A stretch of 64,000 nt of DNA from Niebla homalea (lineage: Eukaryota; Ascomycota; Lecanoromycetes; Lecanorales; Ramalinaceae): NCBI GenBank assembly GCA_019925105.1, contig JAHGAU010000036.1, forward strand, positions 186,001-250,000, written 5' to 3'. Numbering within the stretch: position 1 is the first letter of the stretch; the number at the start of each line of letters is the position of its first letter. The position numbers and the translations under genes are program-made. The notes under the pieces are model-generated. The model made no database searches. It was not told where the DNA came from and saw nothing but the letters and a program-made list of their open reading frames with translations. Below, one piece after another: positions 33,072 through 44,002 of this stretch.

Positions 33072-34148
33072 TGGAGCAGCACGGCGATACAATTTTGGAA
33101 GTTTAACCCAGTATCTTGTGTGTCCATTAAAAGATATGGATTGGCATAGCGACAGCGAACATCTTAATTTTTTTGTGCATGGCATACTTTTGACACCACA
33201 GGAAGAGCAATCTGTTCGGCGGCAAAACAGAATGTGATAAAGATACAATCATCATGATTTCCTCCTCCCCCTTACAGATGAGTTTACTAAATGTCATGTC
33301 CCACCTCCCCATCATCTCATCTAACCCAGTGTGATGAATCGGATGGATGAATGAATGAATAGTCCCCCCTCCCCCTAGGATCTATCTAAACCTCTGAATC
33401 CGACGAGCCGGCGCCGCAGCCGTCTACGGTCTGTCAACGGAGAAAACCCAACACTTTACCCCCGCCCCCCTACCCCCCCGAATCAAGAAGTACCTACCTA
33501 CCTAGGTAAACGGTATAGGCTGTAGGTATGTAAGTAAAGGACCGGACGTGCACCCCCGCCCCCAACAGAAAAGATCCCCGGAAAGGGTGGGGGGAATGGT
33601 TTGGCAGCATGGGTTTGTTGGAAGTGGATGATGCGGCGGCCATTTTATGCCTGCCTCCCGTGTCCGCCCGCCCTCCCAGTCTCCGCCCGCCCGCCCTGTG
33701 AGATGGAAGATCGGGCAAGACCCGTTGCTCCAAAGCGTGGGGAGGGATGAGAAACAGGCAGTCGATTTGTACTCGTACTCGTACATGTACCACAGGTTCG
33801 GATGGGGTTGGTTAAGAAAGCTTTCAAGCGGGAAACACTTCCCGGATGAACAGGTGTCGCGCGCGCGCGGGCGCCATGGGAAGTATATGTGATATGCATT
33901 CTGAATATTTAATGATGATGCTTTCGTGGCGGCTAGATGATGTATCATCCCTGGCGCTGCTGCTCAAGAAGGAAACCGTTTTCCATTGCACCACACTCCA
34001 TGCGGATGCCAGACTCGCGACTTCTTTTCCTCCTCCTCCTCTACTCCCTCTAACCGACCTTGCTTGCACCCCACAGGCCCAAAATCATCTAGCCATCATG
34101 TTTTGTCTCCACGTTACTCTACCATTACACCCCCCTCCTTCTCTCCCC
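33072..34148. other. Intergenic, convergent 3' ends of rhomboid gene and POL3
   Basis: No gene is recognised. It contains an ACCTACCTACCTAGGTA string near 33493 and a CG dinucleotide run near 33857. Confidence 0.5.
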
Positions 34149-37100
34149 TCACCATCCAATCGTCCCATCGCCACCATCAAACCTCACCAGCTCCTTCCCC
34201 GCATCTTCAACATCCTTCTTCGCCTTCATGCGCATGTAAAAGATGGGGCAATCCTTGCTCGAACAGATGACCTCACAGTGCATCGACCCCTGGCAGCGCT
34301 GACATTGCGTCCACAGTCGGCCGAACCTCACCTCTAGTTCACTGACTTTGGTCAGGGTTTTGGTGTAGAGCTCGCCTGTCCGAGGCTGGCAGTTCTCGCA
34401 CACGGCACCGGTGCGCTCCGCCGAGGAGGTGAGCGGTTTCTTGCAGCCCATGCAGGTTTGGGTCTTTTTGGCGAATTTCATGAGGCCGCCTAAACTGGGC
34501 GCCGCGACGGAGATGCTGCGGGTATGCTCGCCCGTGAGTAATTGCCCGGCCTTCTTCTCGCCCAGGATGGGATCGAAGATGCGGCCTAGCGGTTTGGCGA
34601 GCTGGTTATCGAGGTAGTATTTCGTATCGATGGGTAAGTTGTTCTCGAGCACGAACATGGGATCTTCGGATTTCTCGTAGTTCTTGGAACCGCCGGCGCC
34701 CTTAACGATGACATAGGCGACGCGGTCGCCGAGCGTAGGTGCCGAACCGAGGTCACGCTTCTTCATGCGGGCGGCGAGTTCGACGTGGGCCTGGTGGCCG
34801 TCGTATTTTTCTTTTGTCAGGGCCTTGGTGATGACGAGTTTGGACATGTCGATTTTGTTCTGGAGGAGGTCGGAGATGGTGTCTTTGACGTAGCTGGTGA
34901 TTGACAAGCATTAGTTATGGGTCAAGGAAGAAGTTGGCGTATTTAGAAGAGAAGGGATGGGCATACTCCTGAGCGCCCTGGACGTCCTGGTCTATCAGAA
35001 TCTTGCGAAGGATAGTTTCAATGACTGTCTGGACCAGGCGACAATTGTCCCGTCGGACGGTCTCGATACCTTTGCTGTCCATCTTGTCGAATTTGTCGGG
35101 GCTGGTCCAGTAAAGACCGGCATAACGCTTTTTGTTGATGAGGAGATAAGGGAAGTAGACCTTCTCGAACTCGAGCTTGATGGGGCTAATGAATTTCGAT
35201 GAGACAAACTTGGCGGCTTCGTTACCTAGATCCATTGCCTTTTCCAATTCTTTGGGCCCAAATTTGACCATGACGGAATCGGTATCACCGTAGATGACTT
35301 GGGCATCATGGGAAAATCCATTGGCGATGGTGTACTTAGCTTCAACTTCCTCTTTCGTCCTTTCGATCATTTGCCTACCATAACTTGTTGTGCTGCTTGC
35401 AATCGCCAGACAGGGTAGCTTTCCAACGGTGGCTCCTGTGATGCCATACACACTGTTGGCGCTGATCTTCAAAGCTAGTTGTCTTCCGTTCAAAACAGCT
35501 TTTCTGAACGTGTCAGTCTCTATAGCCAGTTCCTTCTTCGCCTTCTTCCTTGCACCAAGCAGCTCCTCCAGGATTTGGGTCAACAATCCTTTTCGGACCG
35601 TTGCTTTGACAAACGAATCGCCGTTCGGCGTGACAATGTAATCCTTGTCTTTGACGAGTTTCTTCTTCTCTATGATCGACTTGTCCGTGATTAGGGTCGT
35701 GTAACAAAGATTATGTGCTTGCATTATACTAGGGTATAGTGATGCAAAATCTAGCGTCGCTATCGGGACGTCGTAATATCCCTTGGTAGGTTCAATGACT
35801 GTAGCACCTTCGTACTGCTCATCGTTTGAATTCTCGTTCGAGAGATTGGGAATCACAAGCTGCTTCTGCAACGCTTTCCGGAAAAGTTGGCTAATGAACT
35901 TCACTTGCTGTCCTCGGGCCAGAAGATAGTTGAACGGCACCCCCGTCACTCTCGCCATTTCCGTGTAATTGATCAGGCACATGAGTTTGTCCATGAGCCG
36001 CTGAGGCAGAAAAGCATCTTTCAGACAGTAAACGGCCAACCGCCGCCGAGACTCAGGTGTTCCATTGTATAGCTCCGTGATCATGGTGTGGTGCACGTCT
36101 TCCTTTTGCTCACCAAGGAAGTGCGAGCAGACGGAATTGAGAGTGTAGCTTCTCAGCTGGTGGTCCCTCTGAATCAATTGCAATAGATCGAGTTGAAGAC
36201 GACCATTTGTATTGGTGGCCATGGTATCCCGATTGCCCATTTGCTTGCTGGAAAAATTTTCTTTCCTTGGAGCTGACCGAATGTTCTTCAATCTCGTCCA
36301 TTGATCAAACTGATGGCACTTCAAGTGCTTTGCTCGATCTAGTAGGTAGGGAAAGTCGAAGTTGGCAATGTTGTAGCCAATGATGACATCCGGATCTACT
36401 TTCTCAAGGAAGTCCTTCCAGCCCATCAGCATCTTTTCCTCGGCATCGTACTCGAAAATTTGCGTGTTCACAATGAGACTACAGGTGTCCAGGCAAAATA
36501 CGTTTCGGACAAAAGGTTTCGTGTCGCCATATCTCGTTACAACATTAGCAATCTGAATGACGGGATCCATCTGCGGTTCCGGGAAGATGCCTTTGCGGCC
36601 TGCGCATTCTATATCAAAGGAAAGAATTCTCAGGGGAGCCATCTTGGCCCATTCGCCATCATTCGGGTGAGCTATGAGGTCTTTGTAGTGAACGTGCGCC
36701 TCGATCTGACAGTTGGAGTGCCGCTCTCTTTGAGGTATCATTGTGTATTTCCCAGCTTCCGCCTCCACCCAAGACATGCCTGTGACCTAGGAGAAATGTG
36801 AGCTTCTGCCGAGGAGCTGCGAATGATGAACTCACTCCCGTATCAATCATGAAACGTAAAACATATTGTATACTATCAAATGTCATCAGCCCACCAGTGA
36901 CTCCCTTCCACATGCCCCGAAACGTTATGGGACTGCTCTTCGACTCGAGCAGGCCTCGTAATTTGGGCATGAATCTTGGGTCTGTGACTGTGACTTTCAG
37001 GTAGGGACTTTTCGTATTCCCCTGGAAGCCGAAGAGATTCTCTCTCATCACCATCTTGACATTCGAAATAGCAGACTGGTTCTGTGCGAGGTGGAGTTCT

Positions 37101-37665
37101 AGGTAGGCTCTGAAATCTTCACAATCTTCAGGACGAAAGGAAGGCGGTGCGGCGAGGTAGAGGTAGTGTTGGAAGTCTGTTACGTGCAGTAGGACAGAGT
37201 GACCGGTCTAGATACATCCTTCGTCAGCAGAGACGGCCACTTCTAGCAGGAGGCTCGGCTCACTTCTGTAACCCCGAAGAGCCTGACTGTGGTCTTGCCT
37301 CCATGGAGGGTACCTTCTTCGGCTTCTATCTGTTGAAAGCACAAGTTGTCGTTGCGAGAATCAAAGTCCCGCAAGCCAGGCCGATCCCATTGTTGGTCCT
37401 TTTCCGAGTTGTTCTGCTTCAGCCCACCAATATCTTGGGTGAGCTTCTCCAAGACCTCTTCTTCAAATTGCGATTTGGGTTGCGTCTGTGAGGAGCCCGG
37501 ATGTGCGCCATTCTGGCTTAGCTTGAGCCTTTTGGAAGGTGATTGGGGATCGAGCTTCCGACGCTTAGAAGCATTTGGGGACGGTGCGGGGAGGTTGGAG
37601 TTGCGATGGGAATTGGTGGAGTCATTGAGAGGTCGCTTGGGCGGTAGCAAGGTTGCAGCAGGCAT
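34149..37665 (-). CDS. POL3: DNA polymerase delta catalytic subunit
   Basis: Replicative B-family polymerase with proofreading activity, in the nucleus. Four exons: 37665-37264, 37207-36836, 36786-34967 and 34893-34149; introns of 56, 49 and 73 nt; 1112 aa, matching yeast Pol3 (1097). The N-terminus is basic ([15 protein letters not shown]). Exonuclease motifs: Exo [10 protein letters not shown] (Asp near residue 316), Exo [15 protein letters not shown] and Exo [12 protein letters not shown]. Polymerase motifs: [26 protein letters not shown] and [10 protein letters not shown]. The C-terminus carries two metal sites: CysA CMGCKK-x-CENC and CysB CQRCQ-x-CSSKDCP, the second being the 4Fe-4S site for the accessory subunits. 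All key acidic residues are present. Confidence 0.98.
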
Positions 37666-38320
37666 ATTTGCTGATCATGAAGGGAGTATCGAAGGCGGTA
37701 GTGGCCGATCTACGAAGGGGCCATCAGACAATTTACAGCTGCCGAGCGAGCGTTCATGTAATTGCTGTCTTTGGTGACGAAATTGGGCGGCGCGTTGGAA
37801 GCGCGTTTTTGCGCTAGCCGCTTTCAGAGCCAATATCAAATCACCAGCTCTCTTATCGTTTAATTACTTTTCTTACAGGTCAAAAACTACTAGAAGACTA
37901 TCAAATTTTTGCTCGTCTTCGGTGGGCTCTTCGAATAAGCATCGCAAATTCGGTACATGAGATGTTTCCTCGCTTTTAGACATGTTACGTCCAGGTCGTG
38001 GTCGGTAGATTGGAATATGGTTATATTGGTTCAAGACATACACATAAGATTTCAAGTATTGAATCTGCTTGTGTTCATGTCATGCAAGGCTAAGCATATC
38101 TTCAATCCATCATGAGCCTCATCGTCCGCCCCCTCCCATCGCTGCCCCTGCAGAAGAGATACTTATCATTTAGAAATGTGCACCAGCCTTCATCACTCCT
38201 CGTTCATGCAGCCAGCCTTTTCTGTTTGTACCCTGCATCTGTCCATCCCACCAAGTAATCTCTGTTCGCCCCGTCCATCCGTTAACATCTCTTCCGTTCA
38301 CCAACATGTCTACCACATCC
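37666..38320. other. Intergenic between POL3 and zinc-finger gene
   Basis: Both neighbours are on the minus strand; it holds the POL3 promoter and the zinc-finger 3' UTR. An ORF search by eye shows nothing of family value. Confidence 0.5.
37791..37806 (-). promoter_or_regulatory. Paired CGCGT (MBF-like) elements upstream of POL3
   Basis: CGCGT at 37791-37795 and again at 37802-37806, about 125-140 nt upstream of the POL3 ATG. On the POL3 strand each reads AACGCGC-like, the MBF half-core ACGCG. The starts are 11 bp apart, one helical turn. Confidence 0.45.
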
Positions 38321-40708
38321 TCACGCGAATATAGGGGCATCCCTATTATCCCAATCATCGGTGATAGGGATCTGTGGGTTCGGGTCGTCCACCTCCCTCA
38401 CATGTGCCACACCATCGTCATCATGCTCAACGCCCAAGAACCCACCGCTAAGGATATGCAGGATATGTCCAAACCGCGCAGTGTCACGGATGCCGCATTT
38501 CACATTGCTGGTCTCCATGTGTCGTATTAAGCGGACCAGGGGATGCTGACCGCTCTTGTCGTCGCGGTCGAAGCGCTTGAGGCATTTGATGCATTGGTAG
38601 TCAGTCCCGACGTGGGTGCCGGAGGTGATGTGGGTTTTCAGGGACTCGAGATTGGAGGCTAAGTGGCTGTTTTCGTTGTGAGGCGTGTCAGATGAGAAGT
38701 GCACTTCCAGTAGGGAATCGCTAGGATTGACGACGGATAAGAATGGGAAGATACGTACGGGCAGCCTGCGAAGGGGCATTTCCAGTCTCCGCCGGACATA
38801 TCCTTTTCGAATTCATACCCATCCCAATCACTCCGCATTCGAGTCCCTCGTGGCACGATCACTTGATCCTCTTTGGAGAACTGTCGTCGACTGTTGCGAA
38901 ATCGGTCCGGCGATGGTGGTTTGTAGCCCTCTGGAGCAGGGGTAGGCTTCGCGTCCGGGAACAAGGCTTTGGCTCCTTTTGCCCAGGGACCGGTGGCAGG
39001 TGTTGGGGTGGTCTTCCCTTGACTTACCTTCGTCCTTTCAAGACCCTGGATGATCGAACCGTTTTGATGCTTGCCGCTTCGTAGTGCCATGCTGTTTCTC
39101 GGAGAACCACGTTCGGTGTTTGCACTGCCAGCGTCGGAGTGGTCAGAGTCGTCAGCAATGGTTGAAGACATATCCATAAGGTCTCCTTCATCACCAAAGC
39201 CGCGAGAAGCCTCGGATCGAAGGTCACTCTCACTGACCCCAGCGTCCATCAAGGAGAGTTTGACTCCACTGCCGTCGATCGAGTCAAGGTCACTCAAGCT
39301 CCTTGTGTCAGACTCATCATCAATTGAGAATGCTGAGTGGGCGACTTCATGTGCGTAAATGGCAGCCTTCACCCGATTCTCCCGCAGCTTGCTCTCACGG
39401 ATCTGACCTCTCGGATCTGGACATTGATTCGAGAGGATATGGTTGATAAGACCAGAACCTCTGCTAAACAGGGTTCCGCAGCCAATGCACTTTACGTCCA
39501 TTGTAGGAGCGTGAGCCTGGTGCTATGATCAGCCACGAATCTTCACAACGATCTCAAATACTCACCAATTTCTCATGGCGATCTCTTCCGGCTTCGCTAC
39601 GATAATCCTTCCCACAAAATTGGCAGGTGATGTGTTTGAGGCTACTCATCTTGTGTAGTAGCAAAGATTGCTCGTCTTCAGTGTCAACGTCGCAGACCTT
39701 GCAGTAGCCATCGTGCTCGTGGTATTTGTGGTCTTTCAGAGTCTGTTCGTCCTTGAAGCCCATACCGCAATCTGCGTAGAGGCAGGGAAAGCTGGCAGCT
39801 ACGTTGGCTGATTTGGCTGCAGCACCAGCGTTCATCGGGGCACTGCTGGTTTTTCGACTTGTGGAGGCGCTGGATCTGACAACCTCACCAGGATAGCGGA
39901 CACGGTCCTGGCGTGGATTGACTGCTTCGACTCGGGCTGGAGCAGGTTTTGGCGCTACGTGATGCGTCTTGTGTTGGGCCGCCATCAACGATTGATCGAT
40001 TGCTGGAGGCGTGGACACGCGGGGTGTCGGCACATTATCGAGGAATTTGTTGACGCTGTTGGAGAGCTCGGACTTCGACGGACCTGCATCTGCTTTCTTG
40101 AGGTCCTTCAACTGCAAGTGAGGTGGGACTGCCTTGTTCTCCTTGATATCCTTGGTAACCTCTGGGTGTCCTTTACTCCAAGCTGAATTGCTCACTGGGG
40201 GGCCTTTACTCCAGGCAGAAGTGCTTGCTGCTGACGTGCTTGCTGGCGGGCCTGTGTTCCATGCTGAAGGCTTTGCCGCCGGTGCTCCCTTCACTGATGC
40301 TGAAGATTTGTGTGACGCAGTTACATTTGCGGTAGAACCGGCATAATTGCCTCCATTTCGGGATGTGCCCATGGGTGACAAGACAGCAGAGGTCACAGAG
40401 GTTACATCATTACCCGGCGTAGAGAGGTCATCCATGAGATTAGGTGGTTTAGGAGCAGGAGTTGCTGCCTTATTCCAAGCCATTGGGGTTGGAGCCGGGG
40501 GCTTTTGGCCAGTCGCTTGGGCTCTCTCGTGGGGAGTCAGAACACGATTAATGCTTGCTAAAGCCGCATCGCTGAGTGCCTGTCCTTGTTTGGAGGTCGC
40601 CCGCGTTTGCTTCAGAGGAGGCTTTCCGTAATTGTTAGCCTCTGCCTTGGCGAACTTGTTCCATCCTGCAACAGAGTTGGCTTGTTGACGGCGACGGTCC
40701 GCCATCAT
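38321..40708 (-). CDS. Multi-C2H2 zinc-finger protein
   Basis: Function unknown; probably nucleic-acid binding. Exons 40708-39566, 39516-38759 and 38666-38321; introns of 49 and 92 nt; 748 aa. The first 280 residues are Ser/Ala/Pro-rich with repeated AWxKGPP/AWSKG units. Fingers follow: CLYADC-12-HKYHEH, CKVC-12-HKMSSLKH, and CQFC-12-HEKLAH, the last spanning the first exon join. A CCHC finger, CIGC-12-HILSNQC, comes next. After a long linker come CPFAGC-12-HITSGTH (across the second join) and CIKC-x-RHMETSNVKC. The starts ATGATG at 40708/40705 are both possible. This finger array resembles fungal C2H2 proteins of unknown role rather than a known regulator. Confidence 0.8.
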
Positions 40709-41405
40709 GGAAGATGTTGGTTAGTGGGCTCCTCTACAGATCTGTGGAAGTGATGCCGAATGATTCAAGTCGATGGAGCCCAGTTGGATTCACAGGCAAT
40801 GGGATTCAGGTTGAAAGGTGAAGACAGAGTTAGCTCCTTGGCCTGCCTGTTGTGATATCTTACAAGAGTGTTTCAACTCTTCCCGCTGATTTGGAGAGAG
40901 TGTTGATAGCTGAGAGACGGAAGCAGTTGGTAACACTAGAATTGATGTTGTGCAGTGAAAGATGATAAGAGGATGATCAATTCATGGAGAAGCAAGTTTG
41001 ATGTGGGGTAGCTTGGGTAGCCATCGGCAAAGCCGCGTTTGACGTGTCGTATTCAAACGATAATGCAAAACGATAATGCAGGCTTGGCAGGCACCACATT
41101 CCACAGGCACTGACTTAAAGTCTAAAACGTAAACTTCGCCTTTAAGGCTGACGACGGCCGTGATTGGTTTCGATAGGGTCCGTGCTCTATCAAATCGTCT
41201 TTTGGATTGTTGTGAAACAAATCGTGTCGCCCTTATGTGCGTCACTGGAGCCAAGATCTTAACGGCTGTTTTATGTTTTTCATACATATTGTCTCATGAC
41301 AGGCATTAGTAGCTCCCATTGACAATGCTTTTCCTCTTTTCACAACACCGCTAACACAGCTCAGTAGTACCAATCGAACAATTGACCCTGCTGTCCCAGC
41401 CATCG
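40709..41405. other. Intergenic between zinc-finger gene and hypothetical gene
   Basis: Holds the zinc-finger promoter (minus) and the 3' UTR of the next minus-strand gene. No gene is seen. Confidence 0.5.
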
Positions 41406-42092
41406 TCACCACCACCCACAACATCCTCTCCTCTTCTTTCCACTGGCCACATTCTTGATGTACTTTTCCGTCTTCTTGTCCCTGTGACCTGTCCTTGTTT
41501 CAGCCCGACTCTCCAAGTTGAGTCTCTCAACTCCGTCCATCGTAGCCGCTTTCACCCTCTCGCGCCTCTCCCACATTGCCAATGGGCGGTTAGGATGCGC
41601 AATGAACTCATTCACGCCCAATGCGTTCCCTGACGGCGACTGCACCAATGTTCTAACTCCCAAGATGGTGCGCGCGTCTGGTTTCTTGCTGGGAGTGTCG
41701 ATGACCGGGTGGTATGCGTCTTCTAGGACCTCGATGGGGTCGATGATATCGGAGAGGCGGTTGAGTTCGCGACGTGGGGCGGGTGGTGTGATGTCTAATA
41801 CTTCGATGAGATGCTGGCTTTTGGGGCCGGGTGCGATGTCTGCGAATTCCGTGCTTCGCTGGATTTCGGGGCTGGGTGTGAAGTCTGAGCCAGAAATTCC
41901 ACTTGGGAACGTTGAGGATTGCGGAGTTGGTGGCTCAGTGAACATTGTAAGATCGCCAAGGAGATTGCGAGAGGATACGGTATTCGTTTTCGAGATGCCT
42001 TTGGAAGGCGTTTGACCCATTGTGTAACTTGGCCGACGACCCTCCAGGCGGTAGATCAGATCTTCAAGTGACACCCAACGGTGATGGTCCAT
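41406..42092 (-). CDS. Conserved-looking fungal hypothetical protein ending in CCGWW
   Basis: Not recognised as a known function. Single exon, 228 aa from the ATG at 42092; an upstream open stretch to 42158 has no ATG. The start MDHHRWVSLEDLIYRLEG looks like a folded helix. The centre is Ser/Thr/Pro-rich with many SP/TP sites (EPPTPQ, DFTPSPE, DITPPAP, IDTPSKK), suggesting a phosphorylated disordered protein. The C-terminal 60 residues (NEFIAHPNRPLAMWERRERV) look conserved, with a basic run then GKKRRGCCGWW. The paired Cys beside Arg/Lys could be palmitoylated; it is not a classical CaaX box because the Cys is followed by Gly-Trp-Trp. Confidence 0.65.
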   Translation of the reverse strand: MDHHRWVSLEDLIYRLEGRRPSYTMGQTPSKGISKTNTVSSRNLLGDLTMFTEPPTPQSSTFPSGISGSDFTPSPEIQRSTEFADIAPGPKSQHLIEVLDITPPAPRRELNRLSDIIDPIEVLEDAYHPVIDTPSKKPDARTILGVRTLVQSPSGNALGVNEFIAHPNRPLAMWERRERVKAATMDGVERLNLESRAETRTGHRDKKTEKYIKNVASGKKRRGCCGWW

Positions 42093-42597
42093 AACTGCCA
42101 AGGAGCCGATAATTGCAGGAGGTACCAATTTTCGAATTATAGTGCCGAGTGTCAACAACGCGGTACACTTTCATCACATCATGATGATGAACGCGAGACT
42201 GGCGCGTATCGACTCCAATTCAGCCAGTCTTTCTGATATGCAAGACAAGCTGGACAATCGTAAAAGCACGGACATCAATGGTGTTGTGCTCGAGGTCAAG
42301 ACTTAAGATTGAGGGTTGTGTGTGAGGGAGAGAGCAAGAGGCACACGAAAGCAGTAGCAGGATATGATATACTTCAAAGTATCGTGGGTAAAAGATGAAC
42401 CTGGAGTCAGGCAGCCTTTGCGCATGGAACATGCTCCTGCCGTGGGGAATCGCACATGGCAACCAAGAAAGTGAAAAAGTATTTACAATTAGGTTGCGGC
42501 TGCATGTGGTGGTGAGTTCAACTTCTACCATGTCCGCCGCCCTGTTGGGACTGCCAATTTCTTGAATCGTACGCCTTCCCTTCCAAGACTTAAGAAC
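42093..42597. other. Intergenic upstream of the CCGWW protein gene
   Basis: Promoter of the minus-strand hypothetical gene and the 3' UTR of cyanase. No other gene is seen. Confidence 0.5.
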
Positions 42598-43335
42598 CTA
42601 GAACCTGGTGAACGGCAACCTAGGAATGAAGAGAAGTTATCAGCAGTCGCTCCTTCTTCTCGCCATTTCGCCTAAACAGGAAGGATCTCAGGACCAAGAC
42701 AGACTCACCACTTCCCTCGCATCGTAATCACCACCCAATCGCCCTTATCATCAGTCTCCTTCTCCACTTTGGTACTGAAGCTGATCGCACTCATGATGCC
42801 ATCTCCAAACTTTTCATTCAGAATCGCTTTGTACGCAAATCCATAGTTCTGCACGATCTCGTAGAGTCGGTAGATGAGAGGCTCCTTGGGCGGCATGTCC
42901 ATCGCATGACCTCGGAATGGATACCCAGCCAGCTGCTTCTCCAACGCCGAGTGGTCGATGCCCAAGATCTTGGAGAGAGCGGTAACGTCTTCAGGTGTGG
43001 TTTGAGCATTGCCATAGAATATGGCGGCGACAGCGACTTCGTTGCGGCCCATCTGCTTGCCTATCTCCTCGAAGGTCATGTTCTTGGAGGCTTTGGCATC
43101 GAAGAGGGTGGCGGATTGGACGGGGAGACGGTCCCTGAGGGAGGACTACGCAATGAATTGTTAGCATTGATGTAAGGAGAGGCGAGGGAAGAAGAGTGCT
43201 TGCATCAAGAGTGTGAACCCTGGTGGCTGCCATCCTTGCTTGTATGAACGGTTGTAAAGCTTTTGGTTTGACAAAGAATCTTGGTGATGCTGCTGGGAGT
43301 GTTCGTAGAAGAGGCCGAAGCGATGTTGAAGCCAT
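42598..43335 (-). CDS. CYN1: Cyanate hydratase (cyanase)
   Basis: Converts cyanate and bicarbonate to carbamate, which then gives ammonia and CO2. Exons 43335-43204, 43145-42709 and 42619-42598. The first intron (43203-43146) begins GCAAGC, a GC donor, and has a perfect TGCTAACA branch site; the second (42708-42620) leads to a 22-nt last exon that completes ITMRGKWLPFTRF, the normal cyanase end. From the ATG at 43233 the protein is 162 aa, the family length. An upstream in-frame ATG at 43335 adds 34 residues rich in Arg/Ser/Pro without acids ([16 protein letters not shown]), like a mitochondrial presequence. Family marks: [30 protein letters not shown] and catalytic residues in [11 protein letters not shown] and IMSAISF. 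Confidence 0.95.
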
Positions 43336-44002
43336 CAGATATATATTCGAAGCCAAGGATCTGTCAATGACGACAGTCGGATCCCGTTACAGCTTTCGCA
43401 GGGGCACAATTAGTGATGAGAACATCGTCTGAGAGGGGTTGTCGACGTAATTGTTGATCTAAGGGCGGGACCAGCCTCTAAATCTCCGCTTCTCCGCCGA
43501 TCAATCACATTTACTGAAATTTTCCAAAATTCAATGCTGAGACTTTCCAATGGACGGTGGAGAAGGATAACATGCTGGAAGTCAGCCAATGAGTTTGTCC
43601 CCGACTCTCGGACCGTGCCTGTCTTCCACCAGCTCACCTCCGGGATAATTCACACTTGGACATGAATTATGTCGACTTGACGAAATCCCCGCATCTCTCA
43701 CAATAGTGCGCTTGCTTGCAAAGATATCGAAAAGCTCGCATCGTGAGCGCCGGTGTGTCGTACGCGAGTACCACCTGTTCAATCATATTTCTGCGCGGAA
43801 GCTGCGGAGGCAAGAGACCTGAAACGCGGCTTCTCACGGCGGTACAACGCAGGAATGATTGGATGCCTGATGTGACCGGCCCTCTCGGATTGTAACACTC
43901 ATGCAATGACCCTACTTTTGCCCGGATTGCAAAGGTATTTTAATTGCATTCCCCGTCCCTACCTCTCCATTTCTACTATTTTCTATCTGCAATCTTAAAA
44001 CC
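43336..44002. other. Divergent promoters of cyanase and phospholipase D
   Basis: Head-to-head intergenic region. No gene is seen on either strand. Confidence 0.5.

Noticed and set aside
33487..33530. ACCTACCTACCTAGGTA palindromic string
   Set aside because: Such CCTAGGTA strings are scattered widely in ascomycete intergenic DNA; no sign of an attachment site or transposon end.
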